This document shows, piece after piece, positions 17,677 through 26,187 of a stretch of DNA of 64,000 nucleotides (positions are counted from its first letter, which is position 1; each line of letters opens with the position of its first letter). This DNA is from Paenibacillus kyungheensis (GTDB lineage: Bacteria; Bacillota; Bacilli; Paenibacillales; Paenibacillaceae). The DNA is taken from contig NZ_CP117416.1 in NCBI RefSeq assembly GCF_028606985.1, positions 189,501 through 253,500 of the forward strand. Direction: 5' to 3'. Below the pieces are notes generated by a model. It saw nothing but the letters and a program-made list of their open reading frames with translations. It did not search any database and had not been told where the DNA came from. The position numbers and the translations under genes were made by a program.

Positions 17677-17901
17677 GATCAGCAAGAAATATTTATGCCA
17701 GCTTATAGAGATAAAGGTATTAAAATAACGTTTCTTGATAATTTGTTTGTAATCGGATTGTACGTTAATTATTACTACTTTAATAATGTTATTGTGATTT
17801 GTCCTGAAGAAGCTCATGATGATACAAGAATGCTTATTCCTATGACAGCTATCAAAAAAATAGAACCTTGGTCTTTGGATGATTATGAATTAGAAGATTA
17901 G
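17674..17901 (+). CDS. Hypothetical 75-residue protein, second copy of a duplicated family
   Basis: Near-identical to 15416-15646: MDQQEIFMPAYRDKGIKITF against MEQQEIFMPAYLDRDIKITF, and the same PEEAHDDTR and AIKKIEPW segments. The tail is one residue shorter. It closes the second cassette. The small number of changes implies a recent duplication or ongoing conversion between copies. Confidence 0.6.
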   Translation: MDQQEIFMPAYRDKGIKITFLDNLFVIGLYVNYYYFNNVIVICPEEAHDDTRMLIPMTAIKKIEPWSLDDYELED

Positions 17902-18046
17902 AATATACTATTTTTTATCATAAATAGACAAATTATTAATAGATAAATACTTTTTCGTACAATACATTACGCATCGCTAGATAGATATGATAACGTTGCT
18001 ATAGTTACATATTCACTTCATCTGATATCCAAAGGAGCTTAATTCC

Positions 18047-19183
18047 ATGTACAATACACCAGAATCTGCTTCATCCAAGCAACCCTCTTTAACCTTACGA
18101 GAAGCATTTGCACAAACGGAATATATCTTACCTGGTCATAGCGATCGGAATATAAATGTGTTGCAACAAGCATTTGCAGACATCGATGGTGATCTTTCCA
18201 GTGATCAGTATGGTCGTGGACAAGTGATCGAAGATTTCCAGAAACAGATGGCAGACGTGTTAGGCAAAGAAAGTGCAGTGTTCTTCCCAACAGGTACGAT
18301 GGCACAACAGATTGCTTTGCGTATCTGGTGTGATCGCCACAATAGTGCAAAAGTGGCTTACCATCCTTTATGCCATTTAGAGATTCATGAAGAAGATGGA
18401 TTGAAAGAATTGCACCATATTCAGTCGATTTTGCTAGCGGATCAAGATCGCCTGATTACCCTTGCAGATGTAAAGCAAATGGATCAAGATATTGCCTGCT
18501 TATTGCTTGAATTGCCTCAACGTGAGATCGGTGGACAATTACCACCATATAGCGAACTACAAGCTATCTCTGAATACTGTCGTAAACAAGGTATTTCGAT
18601 CCATCTGGATGGCGCTCGTTTGTTTGAAATTTTACCGTATTACCAAAAAACAGCCGCTGAAGTATGTGCATTATTCGATAGTGTCTACATATCCTTTTAC
18701 AAAGGCATCGGTGGTATTGCAGGAGCTATCTTAGCTGGGCCGAGCGATTTTACCGCAGAATCTAAAGTCTGGAAAAGAAGACATGGTGGCGATCTGATCA
18801 GCTTGTATCCGTATATTCTGAGCTCCAAATATTACTACGAACAACGTGTCGGCAACATGGAACAATACTACAAAGAAGCGGTGCAATTAGCCCAGTGGAT
18901 GAACAAATGCACAGCTATTCACACGCTACCTGAAGTGCCTGTCTCCAACATGTTCCATATTCATTTCGAACTGCCCAAAGAACAAATCGAACCGATCTTA
19001 ATCGAAATGTGTCAGGCGACAGGTGTAGGTATCGTGCAATACTTAACAGACAAAAAAGAAGGGGCTCACTGTTCGACTGAATTAGTAATCGGTGCTCGCT
19101 ACGAACATGTTCCTCAAGATCGTATCCAAAAAGCGCTAGCATGGCTAGATCAACGTTTGAAAGAAGTCACAGCAAACCAATAG
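18047..19183 (+). CDS. PLP-dependent threonine aldolase / beta-eliminating lyase family enzyme
   Basis: Fold-type I PLP enzyme of 378 residues. The family hallmarks are the phosphate-site segment FFPTGTMAQQIAL, the cofactor Asp in IHLDGARLFE and the Schiff-base lysine in YISFYKGIGG (K219). Low-specificity threonine aldolases split threonine or allo-threonine to glycine and acetaldehyde; relatives act on other beta-hydroxy amino acids. The C-terminal half (VPVSNMFHIHFELPKEQ) is typical. AAAGGAG precedes the ATG. It is probably monocistronic with its own terminator. Confidence 0.85.
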   Translation: MYNTPESASSKQPSLTLREAFAQTEYILPGHSDRNINVLQQAFADIDGDLSSDQYGRGQVIEDFQKQMADVLGKESAVFFPTGTMAQQIALRIWCDRHNSAKVAYHPLCHLEIHEEDGLKELHHIQSILLADQDRLITLADVKQMDQDIACLLLELPQREIGGQLPPYSELQAISEYCRKQGISIHLDGARLFEILPYYQKTAAEVCALFDSVYISFYKGIGGIAGAILAGPSDFTAESKVWKRRHGGDLISLYPYILSSKYYYEQRVGNMEQYYKEAVQLAQWMNKCTAIHTLPEVPVSNMFHIHFELPKEQIEPILIEMCQATGVGIVQYLTDKKEGAHCSTELVIGARYEHVPQDRIQKALAWLDQRLKEVTANQ

Positions 19184-19260
19184 CTTATCTAGCCTAGCTA
19201 AGTTGGATAGAAGAGATATCATGATCTGTATGAAGTGATATTTATAATTAAAATAGAAAA

Positions 19261-19310
19261 AAATAGCTAAGTCGTTGATCCTACACATCTTTCAACTACT
19301 TAGCTATTTT
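19261..19310 (+). terminator. Terminator after the threonine-aldolase-like gene
   Basis: AAATAGCTAAGT pairs perfectly with ACTTAGCTATTT around a 26-base loop, ending in T-rich DNA. Confidence 0.75.
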
Positions 19311-19384
19311 AATTATTTAAAGTTTTTCCTAATTATTTTTACACTTATAAATTCTTTCCTCAAAAGCGTAACTCGACTACCAAA

Positions 19385-19679
19385 ATAAAAAAAGAGAGCC
19401 ACATTAGCCAATCTGCCAATGCGACCCTCTCTACAAGAACGGTTTTCAATGTTGAGAATATTATCTCCACACAGAGCTTAAGAAGAACAATGTTCTGAAA
19501 GAGCTACAAGTTTTTATAAGAAAACGGCTTCGGAAACTTCTGTCTATTCGCCTTTGAAGGCGACTGCCGACCGTTATCCAGTCTTATTAAGGGATTCATC
19601 TTCAACAGTGACGGCAAAAACCATATTTTTGCTGAAGCGGGTTCCCTTAGAATATCCTCATTTTGCAAACCAACCTCAC
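19385..19679 (-). ncRNA. Structured non-coding region, candidate small RNA or long 3' UTR, identity unknown
   Basis: About 295 bases between the FAD-oxidoreductase stop and a T-run have no credible gene but dense nested pairing on the minus strand. Helices seen: AAGGGA/TCCCTT (19643-48 with 19589-94) enclosing CTTCA/TGAAG and a GCAAAAA/TTTTTGC hairpin; AACGG/CCGTT plus TCGG/CCGA (19571-75 with 19523-27) enclosing the perfect hairpin at 19548-19563; an AGAACATTGTTCT hairpin; and a final stem (CGCATTGGC/GCTAATGTG plus AGAGAG/CTCTCT) before TTTTTTT, which is a terminator. It lacks the landmarks of tmRNA, SRP RNA, RNase P RNA and T-box leaders. Confidence 0.5.
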
Positions 19680-21221
19680 TCAGTCCAACTTAATATTGTA
19701 ATCCTCACTCAAATACCGATGAATTCGCTTGAAATCTTCTTCATTCAGATCACGTAATTTTTTCGTTTCCCGTCCTAAAATGATTCCCATCGTCTCAGCT
19801 GCAAGTGCGGTTGTTGGGGTAATACGTGCACTACCGTAAGCTTTGATCGAAGCGCCCACATTTTTGCCAGCTACCAGAACATTGTCGTAAGATTTCAATT
19901 CAAAGGAACGCAGTGGAATCCCGTAGAAATCCGGTTTGCCGTATCCTTTACCAGTTGGCACAGCACGTGTTCCTTGAATATCCATCGGGTAACCACCAAT
20001 ACTGACATTGTCCCAGAACATTTTACTAGCTACGACATCTTCGTAAGATAATACATAATCTGTTTCGAAGCGATTATAATCTCGAATATACAAGTAATCC
20101 GGGAATCCATTTAACTCTGCATGTTCATACCCCGGAATATTTTCTTTGAGAAAAGTTAATACACGTGGCGCTTCGGCTTTACCTTTAGCAATAGCCGATT
20201 GTACTGACTCTGGATTCGCAGGATCGACATCATAGATGAGCAGTGCATTGATAATCACTTCGCCATTTTTCTGATAGGTCGAGTTAATACCACGCAATTT
20301 GAGCTGTGGGTCTAGCGATTTGAAGTTTTCGGTAATCTTGTTAAAGCCTGTCCCAAAATCATAATCGACATACGTATTAGTACCGTATTTTGCTTCAAGA
20401 TTGGTTAAAGGATAATCTAACAATGTCGCACTATGAAGCTTTAGCCAGTCTACGCCTTTGAACCGTAGCATATACGTTGCCGCCATATATTCAGGCTTGT
20501 CACCACCGAAAATCGATTCTACTCCAGGAATCCGAGTCACATGGAGCTTGGACGTGAGCGCATTGTAATCACTATTTTCAACCCAATACTTCGCTGCAAT
20601 CGTATGGGATTGTTGGTCTGTTGTTTTATACGTTAGTGAAGTAATCGCATAGTTAGCATCTGCATCACTTTGCTGAATGCCTTCAATCTGAATCCCACTT
20701 TGAAGCGGAATCCCTTGAATTAAGCTGTTATAATAGTCTATAAATTGTTTTTCTGTACGAATATCGCCTACATTATAAGCATTGTATAGCTTTTTCATTT
20801 CACCTTGAACCAGACTTTTCTTTTTGTTGGTATTCGGTTCATCCAGTACAAGCATCTGTCCTTGTATCAATTGTCCACCGGGCTTTTCACGTGGATCGAT
20901 AATCAGAACACTTTGCCCTTGATCGTGTGCGGCTTTGGCCATAAGAATCCCTTCGACTTCACTACCAATCACGACAAGGTCGTACGTTTTGGAAATGGTA
21001 GGTGCTACAGGTGCTGGCGCTGGAGTATCTGTTGGGTCGTATGTAGAATCTGTTGTCGTCTGGCTGGATGTAGGCGCTTGTTGAGCATTATTGGATGCGG
21101 AGAACATTTTCATGCCTAAAGGAATAAGAGCAATAATAATGACGACAAGTAAAAGACTCCACAAAAGTAAAGATTTCTGTCTGTTCACTGTTGATATAAC
21201 CACCTTATGTATAAGTTTCAT
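19680..21221 (-). CDS. Membrane-anchored FAD-dependent oxidoreductase
   Basis: An N-terminal membrane anchor (about residues 17-40, SLLLWSLLLVVIIIALIPLG) leads to a Pro/Thr/Ser linker and an FAD-binding Rossmann domain of the PF12831 type. The dinucleotide loop is VIGSEVEGILMA, where the middle Gly of GxGxxG is Glu, followed by the adenine-ribose contact IIDPREKPGGQ. Near the C-terminus VLVAGKNVGAS and AAETMGIILG complete the FAD fold. The catalytic domain should lie outside the cell. A GTG at 21188, preceded by AAGGTGG, is a credible alternative start. Substrate unknown. Confidence 0.78.
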   Translation of the reverse strand: MKLIHKVVISTVNRQKSLLLWSLLLVVIIIALIPLGMKMFSASNNAQQAPTSSQTTTDSTYDPTDTPAPAPVAPTISKTYDLVVIGSEVEGILMAKAAHDQGQSVLIIDPREKPGGQLIQGQMLVLDEPNTNKKKSLVQGEMKKLYNAYNVGDIRTEKQFIDYYNSLIQGIPLQSGIQIEGIQQSDADANYAITSLTYKTTDQQSHTIAAKYWVENSDYNALTSKLHVTRIPGVESIFGGDKPEYMAATYMLRFKGVDWLKLHSATLLDYPLTNLEAKYGTNTYVDYDFGTGFNKITENFKSLDPQLKLRGINSTYQKNGEVIINALLIYDVDPANPESVQSAIAKGKAEAPRVLTFLKENIPGYEHAELNGFPDYLYIRDYNRFETDYVLSYEDVVASKMFWDNVSIGGYPMDIQGTRAVPTGKGYGKPDFYGIPLRSFELKSYDNVLVAGKNVGASIKAYGSARITPTTALAAETMGIILGRETKKLRDLNEEDFKRIHRYLSEDYNIKLD

Positions 21222-21324
21222 GGTACGGATCGAAAATATGCCGTATCCTTTCTAGTGTACTGTAAAATAGAGTGAGCAGGGTTACAAAATTTAAATGTCT
21301 ATCTATATTGTAAAGGAGTAGCAG

Positions 21325-21990
21325 ATGATGAGTACACAACACACAGAATATAGATCACAATCCGATGAGCAATTGACGTTAGCGATGGGATGCTTTTGGA
21401 GCCCTGAAGCATTGTTCGGACAATTCACAGGTGTGATCCAGACGGCAACTGGATATGCAGGAGGAACTACAAGTCATCCAACATACCGCGAGCTAGGAGA
21501 CCATTCGGAAAGTATAGAGATGACATTTCATCCGCAAGAGATATCTTTAGAACAATTGCTCTGTTGCTTTTGGGACAATCACCGTCCTGATGCGATCAAT
21601 GGATATAAAGGTAGACAGTATATGTCGATTCTTTTTTATCGTAATCAGCAACAATATGAAGTGATTTTACGTGTTCAACAGCAGTATGCACCAGAGTCGC
21701 TCAGTACAGAAATTGTTCCTTATACCGATTTTACAGAAGCAGAAGAGCGTCACCAGAAGTATTATTTGCAACGAAAGCCAGAACTGTTCAAGGGTTGGGT
21801 AGACCATTTAGGAAATCATGAAAATCTTTTTCACTCTACAATAGGTACACGATTAAATGCACTTTCCAAAGGACATATGACTTGGGCAGATATAATAAAA
21901 GAGTGGGAAAACAAAGAATTACAACACGTTGCCAAAAGACAACGGCATAATATATTGGAATGGATACAGCAAAGCTCTACAAATGACTAA
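21325..21990 (+). CDS. msrA: Peptide-methionine (S)-S-oxide reductase
   Basis: Repairs oxidised methionine. The catalytic GCFWSPEALF motif (C23; usually GCFWGVE in relatives) and the downstream TGYAGGTTSHPTYRELGDHSE and HKYY-type (ERHQKYYLQ) motifs identify MsrA. The C-terminal half is longer and more divergent than standard MsrA and has no recycling Cys at the end, so the resolving cysteine must be internal (a Cys pair lies near LEQLLCCFWDNH) or regeneration differs. It is not fused to MsrB. AAAGGAG stands 8 bases before the start. Confidence 0.88.
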   Translation: MMSTQHTEYRSQSDEQLTLAMGCFWSPEALFGQFTGVIQTATGYAGGTTSHPTYRELGDHSESIEMTFHPQEISLEQLLCCFWDNHRPDAINGYKGRQYMSILFYRNQQQYEVILRVQQQYAPESLSTEIVPYTDFTEAEERHQKYYLQRKPELFKGWVDHLGNHENLFHSTIGTRLNALSKGHMTWADIIKEWENKELQHVAKRQRHNILEWIQQSSTND

Positions 21991-22175
21991 TTGAGCCTAA
22001 AAACCACGTTATAACAGAGATTATAGCTCATATATATTAAAAATCACTTGAAATAGTCAATAATCGTATCGTAAAATGGAAAATAAAGGTATTAAAAAAT
22101 CAGAATAGACCTAAAATCTGCTTAAAATAAGCTTGTAATTGACTATAAGATCATCTATGATAGTACCAATATCAA

Positions 22176-22195
22176 AAGTTAAAGCGCTATAACTT
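22176..22195. promoter_or_regulatory. Palindromic operator, distal copy (LacI type)
   Basis: AAGTTAAAGCGCTATAACTT is a near-perfect palindrome with the central CG typical of LacI/GalR sites. A second copy lies 222 bp downstream, so a tetramer could loop the DNA. The core also partly fits the CcpA cre consensus (about 12 of 14 positions), so CcpA binding is an alternative. Confidence 0.6.
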
Positions 22196-22397
22196 TATAA
22201 AATGATCATAAGTGGTATCGGTAGAAAATTTTAAAAGTAGAGCGTATCTTTACAATAAGTTATCACAAAATATGCATAAATATGAATTTGTAATATCTAA
22301 GAATAAAAAGCTATTACAGAGTAATATTATGTGTAGGAGGTGAAATGATACCATCGATTTCAGTTGCAAGTGAATGCTTTATTATTTTTTATTTCGA

Positions 22398-22417
22398 AAG
22401 TTAAAGCGCTGTAACTT
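22398..22417. promoter_or_regulatory. Palindromic operator, proximal copy (LacI type)
   Basis: AAGTTAAAGCGCTGTAACTT differs from the distal copy at one base. It lies about 270 bp ahead of the LacI-family gene, in a 695-bp gap that otherwise has no recognisable gene. Confidence 0.6.
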
Positions 22418-22685
22418 ATGATTTAGGAAGAATATATTTCGTATGAATATTAGTCTAATCACGATGATATATCGCTATTTTACAACAAAATATCTTAATC
22501 TATAATGTCGCCCAAAGAAATTATCTGTCTTTAGTAAACTAAATAAATAACAATTTAGCGCATTACAGTGTAGTCCCTATCCTATATCATCCTGTATAAT
22601 GAGCAAAAACAGGATGTTCGTTTTTTGTAAGGTAGCATATCTATAGCATACTTTCAAAAAATAGCATCAATTAGGAGAATATAAG

Positions 22686-23684
22686 ATGAAAGCCAGTATA
22701 TTTGATGTTGCTAAAAGATCAGGATTATCTGTTGTAACCGTTTCACGTGTGCTTAATGGTGCAGGAACAGTGCGTGAAAAAAATCGCCAAAAAGTGATGG
22801 ATGCAATCAAAGAATTAGATTATCGTCCAAGCGCTGCTGCTCGTTCTCTTGCTCGTGGTCGTACCGGAATTATTGGATTGATTGTAACAACACTACATGA
22901 TTCATTTTTTGATGCTGTCGCTAAAGAAATCAATGATACATTAGCGCTTCAAGGTTATTTTTTAGCAGTATCGGTATCTCGTAGCTTTGGTAATCAGGAA
23001 AGTCATTATTTGATTCAAGAAGATCGGGTCGATGGGTTGATTTTGTTATCTCCTGTAGAAGAAGAACGTTTTGTATCGGAATTGAAAAAGCGTAATATTC
23101 CTTATGTGCTGATCGATAATCAATTGTCTGAAAACAATGCGTCTGCGATCACGATTGATAATTACAATGGTGGTTATGAAGCGACTCGTCATCTATTGGA
23201 ATTGGGACACACTAAGATCGCTCATTTGTGTGGATTAGATGTATTTACGAGTACAAGAGATCGTAGACAAGGATTTATCGATGCTTTGCAAGAAGCAGAA
23301 CTGGAGCCATTTGCTATTATACAAGGTGATTACAGTATGGATTTTGGGTATCAGACAGGGAAAAAGTGGTTGGCTGATAACCAATTGCCGACAGCTGTTT
23401 TTGCAGGGGATGATTATATCGCTATCGGTCTAATTAATGCGCTGACAGAAGCAGGTATACGTGTACCGGAACAAGTCTCTGTTATTGGCTATGATGATCA
23501 GGATATCGCTTCACAGTTGCGTCCATTTTTGACTACGATGAAACAACCGGCAGATCAGATTGGACTAGCGGCGGCAGATATGATTTTGCGCAAAATCAGT
23601 AATCAGAGTAAGCGTACTACAGGACTCAAATTAAAATCAGAATTGATTATTAGGCAATCGACAGCGCAAGTTAGCAACGATTAG
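22686..23684 (+). CDS. LacI-family transcriptional regulator
   Basis: The helix-turn-helix at the N-terminus (FDVAKRSGLSVVTVSRVLNG, residues 6-25) and hinge (RPSAAARSLARGRTGIIGLI) are followed by a periplasmic-binding-like sensor domain with TIDNYNGGYEATRHLLELGH and VIGYDDQDIASQLRP. It would bind a sugar or sugar phosphate and release operators. The two 20-bp palindromes upstream are its obvious candidate sites, giving autoregulation and control of the downstream kinase, GH4 and chitosanase genes. AGGAG precedes the ATG. Confidence 0.93.
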   Translation: MKASIFDVAKRSGLSVVTVSRVLNGAGTVREKNRQKVMDAIKELDYRPSAAARSLARGRTGIIGLIVTTLHDSFFDAVAKEINDTLALQGYFLAVSVSRSFGNQESHYLIQEDRVDGLILLSPVEEERFVSELKKRNIPYVLIDNQLSENNASAITIDNYNGGYEATRHLLELGHTKIAHLCGLDVFTSTRDRRQGFIDALQEAELEPFAIIQGDYSMDFGYQTGKKWLADNQLPTAVFAGDDYIAIGLINALTEAGIRVPEQVSVIGYDDQDIASQLRPFLTTMKQPADQIGLAAADMILRKISNQSKRTTGLKLKSELIIRQSTAQVSND

Positions 23685-23696
23685 AGGTGACTCATA

Positions 23697-24692
23697 TTGG
23701 AATATTACCTGGGCATTGATGCAGGTGGTAGCAAAACAATTGCTTACATTACCAATGAACAAGGTCAGTTAATAGGGCAAGGACGTGCGGGTGCAGGTAA
23801 TCATCAGACGACAGGATTACTTGCAGGAGAACAGATTGGACTTGCTATCGAGCAAGCATTACAGCAAGCCAGTATTCAGCGTGACCAATTAACATCCAGT
23901 TGTTTTGGATTAGCAGGAGCAGATCGACCCGCCGATTATGCTATTTTGCATCCTATGATTCAGAGTCTTGGATTTCATCATTATGATCTGGTTGGAGATA
24001 CCATGATTGGGCTTCGTGCTGGAACTACGAATGCTTACGGGATAGCGGTGATTTGTGGAACAGGAACGAATAGTGCCGGGATGAATCCAGCAGGTGAAAG
24101 TTATCAGTGTGGTGGATTTGATTATATGTATGGAGATTTTGGTGGAGGCGGATCATTATGTATCGAAGTGTTTCGATCGGTGATTCGAGCATGGGATGGA
24201 AGAGGTCATTCTACTGTACTCACAGAGCTTTTACTGGATATGTTGCATTATTCAGATGTGCATACATTATTTCACGACTATCTAGATCATCATTATCAAG
24301 TACCTGTACAAGTGGCTGAATTGCTATTTACAGCTGCCGCATGGGGAGATGGAGTAGCATTAGATATTTTAGCAAAACAAGGTCAGGAAATAGGAAAATC
24401 GATTACAGCGATCGTTAATCGATTGCAAATGCACACGTTATCATTTGATGTGGTGATGGCTGGAAGTCTGTTGACACGAGGAGATCGTGATTGGATTCGT
24501 CCGCAGATTGAGCAAGCCTTACAACAATCGGCACCGCATGCCTCACTGGTCAAATTAAAAGTCGAACCTGTGATCGGAGCGATATTACGTGCAATGGAAC
24601 AGGCAGGACGTCATATTACACCCCAAGTGTATAAGCAGTTATACGATATAGGAAGCCTCACTACAGTACAAGCAAAAGAGCAATCTATCTAA
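23697..24692 (+). CDS. BadF/BcrA-type ATPase, N-acetylglucosamine/glucosamine kinase family
   Basis: An ASKHA-fold sugar kinase of 331 residues. The phosphate-1 loop GIDAGGSKTIAYI is at the N-terminus and the phosphate-2/adenosine signature AVICGTGTNSAG is near residue 123; FGGGGSLCIEVFRSVIRAWDGRG follows. The family phosphorylates GlcNAc or glucosamine. The TTG start lies behind AGAGGTGA, 12 bases after the LacI gene, so both are one operon. Position beside a chitosanase and a GH4 enzyme favours glucosamine or chito-oligosaccharide units as substrate. Confidence 0.82.
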   Translation: MEYYLGIDAGGSKTIAYITNEQGQLIGQGRAGAGNHQTTGLLAGEQIGLAIEQALQQASIQRDQLTSSCFGLAGADRPADYAILHPMIQSLGFHHYDLVGDTMIGLRAGTTNAYGIAVICGTGTNSAGMNPAGESYQCGGFDYMYGDFGGGGSLCIEVFRSVIRAWDGRGHSTVLTELLLDMLHYSDVHTLFHDYLDHHYQVPVQVAELLFTAAAWGDGVALDILAKQGQEIGKSITAIVNRLQMHTLSFDVVMAGSLLTRGDRDWIRPQIEQALQQSAPHASLVKLKVEPVIGAILRAMEQAGRHITPQVYKQLYDIGSLTTVQAKEQSI

Positions 24693-24765
24693 TAGCAATC
24701 ACCACTACGCAGATCAAATGTACAGTATACGTCTATTATTTTATAAATACAGGATGTGATCATAT

Positions 24766-26103
24766 ATGAATAGGACTCAAGGGTTAAAGGTAGCTGTGAT
24801 CGGTGGAGGTTCTTCGTATACACCGGAGTTAGTAGAAGGATTTATCCGCTATTATCAGGATCTGCCGATTCGTGAATTGTGGTTGGTCGATATTGAGCAA
24901 GGATTACACAAGCTTACTATTGTAGGTGAATTGGCTAAGCGTATGGTCGCTGCTTCAGGGTTGCCGATCAAGATACATTTAACAACGAATAGAAGAGAAG
25001 CAATCAAAGATGCTGATTATGTGAGCACGCAAATGCGAGTAGGTATGTTAGAAGCAAGAAGTGTGGATGAACGCATTCCTTTGCAGTACGGAGTGATCGG
25101 ACAGGAGACGACCGGCCCCGGTGGAATGATGAAAGCACTACGCACTATTCCTGTATTACTAGATATTTGCCGGGATATTGAAGAGTTAGCGTCGAATGCA
25201 TGGTTGCTGAATTTTACGAATCCGGCAGGTATGGTCACAGAAGCGATTCATAAGCATAGTAAAGTACGCAGTATCGGCTTATGCAATGCTCCTATCGGTC
25301 TGATCAAATGGTTAACTGCTCATTATCAAGTAGAGCCTCATCAAGTCTATGCCGAATTTGTAGGGCTTAATCATCTACATTGGGTTACTCGAATCGATAT
25401 TGAGGGACAATCCAAATTAACAGAACTGCTAGCACAGCGTGAAGAGTATTCAGCCGCCAATGTTCCTCAGCAGGGTTGGGATGCTGAATTTCTACTATCG
25501 CTACAAGCATTACCTTCCTATTACCTCAAGTATTTTTATATGACTCCTCAGATGCTCCAAGACCAATTGTTAGCTTTTGAAAATGAAGGAACGCGTGCTC
25601 AGGTGGTACAGCGAGTAGAACAAGAACTGTTTGAGTTATATCGTGATCCTGAGCTACAAGAAAAGCCCAAGCAACTGGAACAACGCGGGGGTGCGTATTA
25701 CTCGGAAGCCGCAGTGAACTTGATGCGTTCACTTCATAATGGCACAGGAGATATACAGACACTTAACGTTCCAAATCGTGGCATTATTGATTTTCTACCT
25801 GACGATGCTTGTATTGAAGTCAATTGCGTAGTGACTCAACAAGGCCCGTTACCGATTCAATTATCTACTGTACCGGATCATATTAAAGGGCTTATGCATG
25901 CGGTAAAAACCTATGAACAACTAACGATTCAGGCGGCAATAACCGGAGATCGTCAACTGGCTTTGCAAGCGATGGTTCATCATCCATTAGTGCCTTCGAT
26001 AGCGATTGCCAAAGACATGCTAGACGAAATGTTAGAAGCGAATCGTGACTATTTGCCTTTATTTTTCCCAAAAGAACATCTAGCAGTAGCCGAAAGTAGA
26101 TAA
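24766..26103 (+). CDS. GH4 6-phospho-beta-glycosidase
   Basis: An NAD+- and Mn2+-dependent family GH4 hydrolase. The N-terminal NAD loop is VIGGGSSYTPELVEG; QETTGPGGMMKALRTIP, the metal-site Cys in GLCNAPIG and the GLNHLHW His motif follow. It is of the LicH/CelF/ChbF branch that splits 6-phospho-disaccharides. In this amino-sugar neighbourhood a 6-phospho-chitobiose or glucosaminide is a plausible substrate. Some GH4 substrates come from PTS import, but no PTS genes are in the window. It lies 73 bases after the kinase gene with AGGATGTGAT as ribosome site. Confidence 0.88.
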   Translation: MNRTQGLKVAVIGGGSSYTPELVEGFIRYYQDLPIRELWLVDIEQGLHKLTIVGELAKRMVAASGLPIKIHLTTNRREAIKDADYVSTQMRVGMLEARSVDERIPLQYGVIGQETTGPGGMMKALRTIPVLLDICRDIEELASNAWLLNFTNPAGMVTEAIHKHSKVRSIGLCNAPIGLIKWLTAHYQVEPHQVYAEFVGLNHLHWVTRIDIEGQSKLTELLAQREEYSAANVPQQGWDAEFLLSLQALPSYYLKYFYMTPQMLQDQLLAFENEGTRAQVVQRVEQELFELYRDPELQEKPKQLEQRGGAYYSEAAVNLMRSLHNGTGDIQTLNVPNRGIIDFLPDDACIEVNCVVTQQGPLPIQLSTVPDHIKGLMHAVKTYEQLTIQAAITGDRQLALQAMVHHPLVPSIAIAKDMLDEMLEANRDYLPLFFPKEHLAVAESR

Positions 26104-26187
26104 AATATCTGAAGCAGAAAAAGATGATTCGATCCTACTAGATTCAAAATATGACCTATTACATTATGCTAAGGAGGAATAACCAGT

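Noticed and set aside
8934-17901. Prophage or integrative element spanning the A+T-rich genes
   Set aside because: Ordinary chromosomal genes (the M20 hydrolase with normal composition) interrupt the region, and no integrase, portal, capsid or relaxase genes are seen.
19554-19757. 67-residue plus-strand frame in the gap before the FAD oxidoreductase gene
   Set aside because: Lies across the paired segments of the structured region and the end of the minus-strand gene; no ribosome site.
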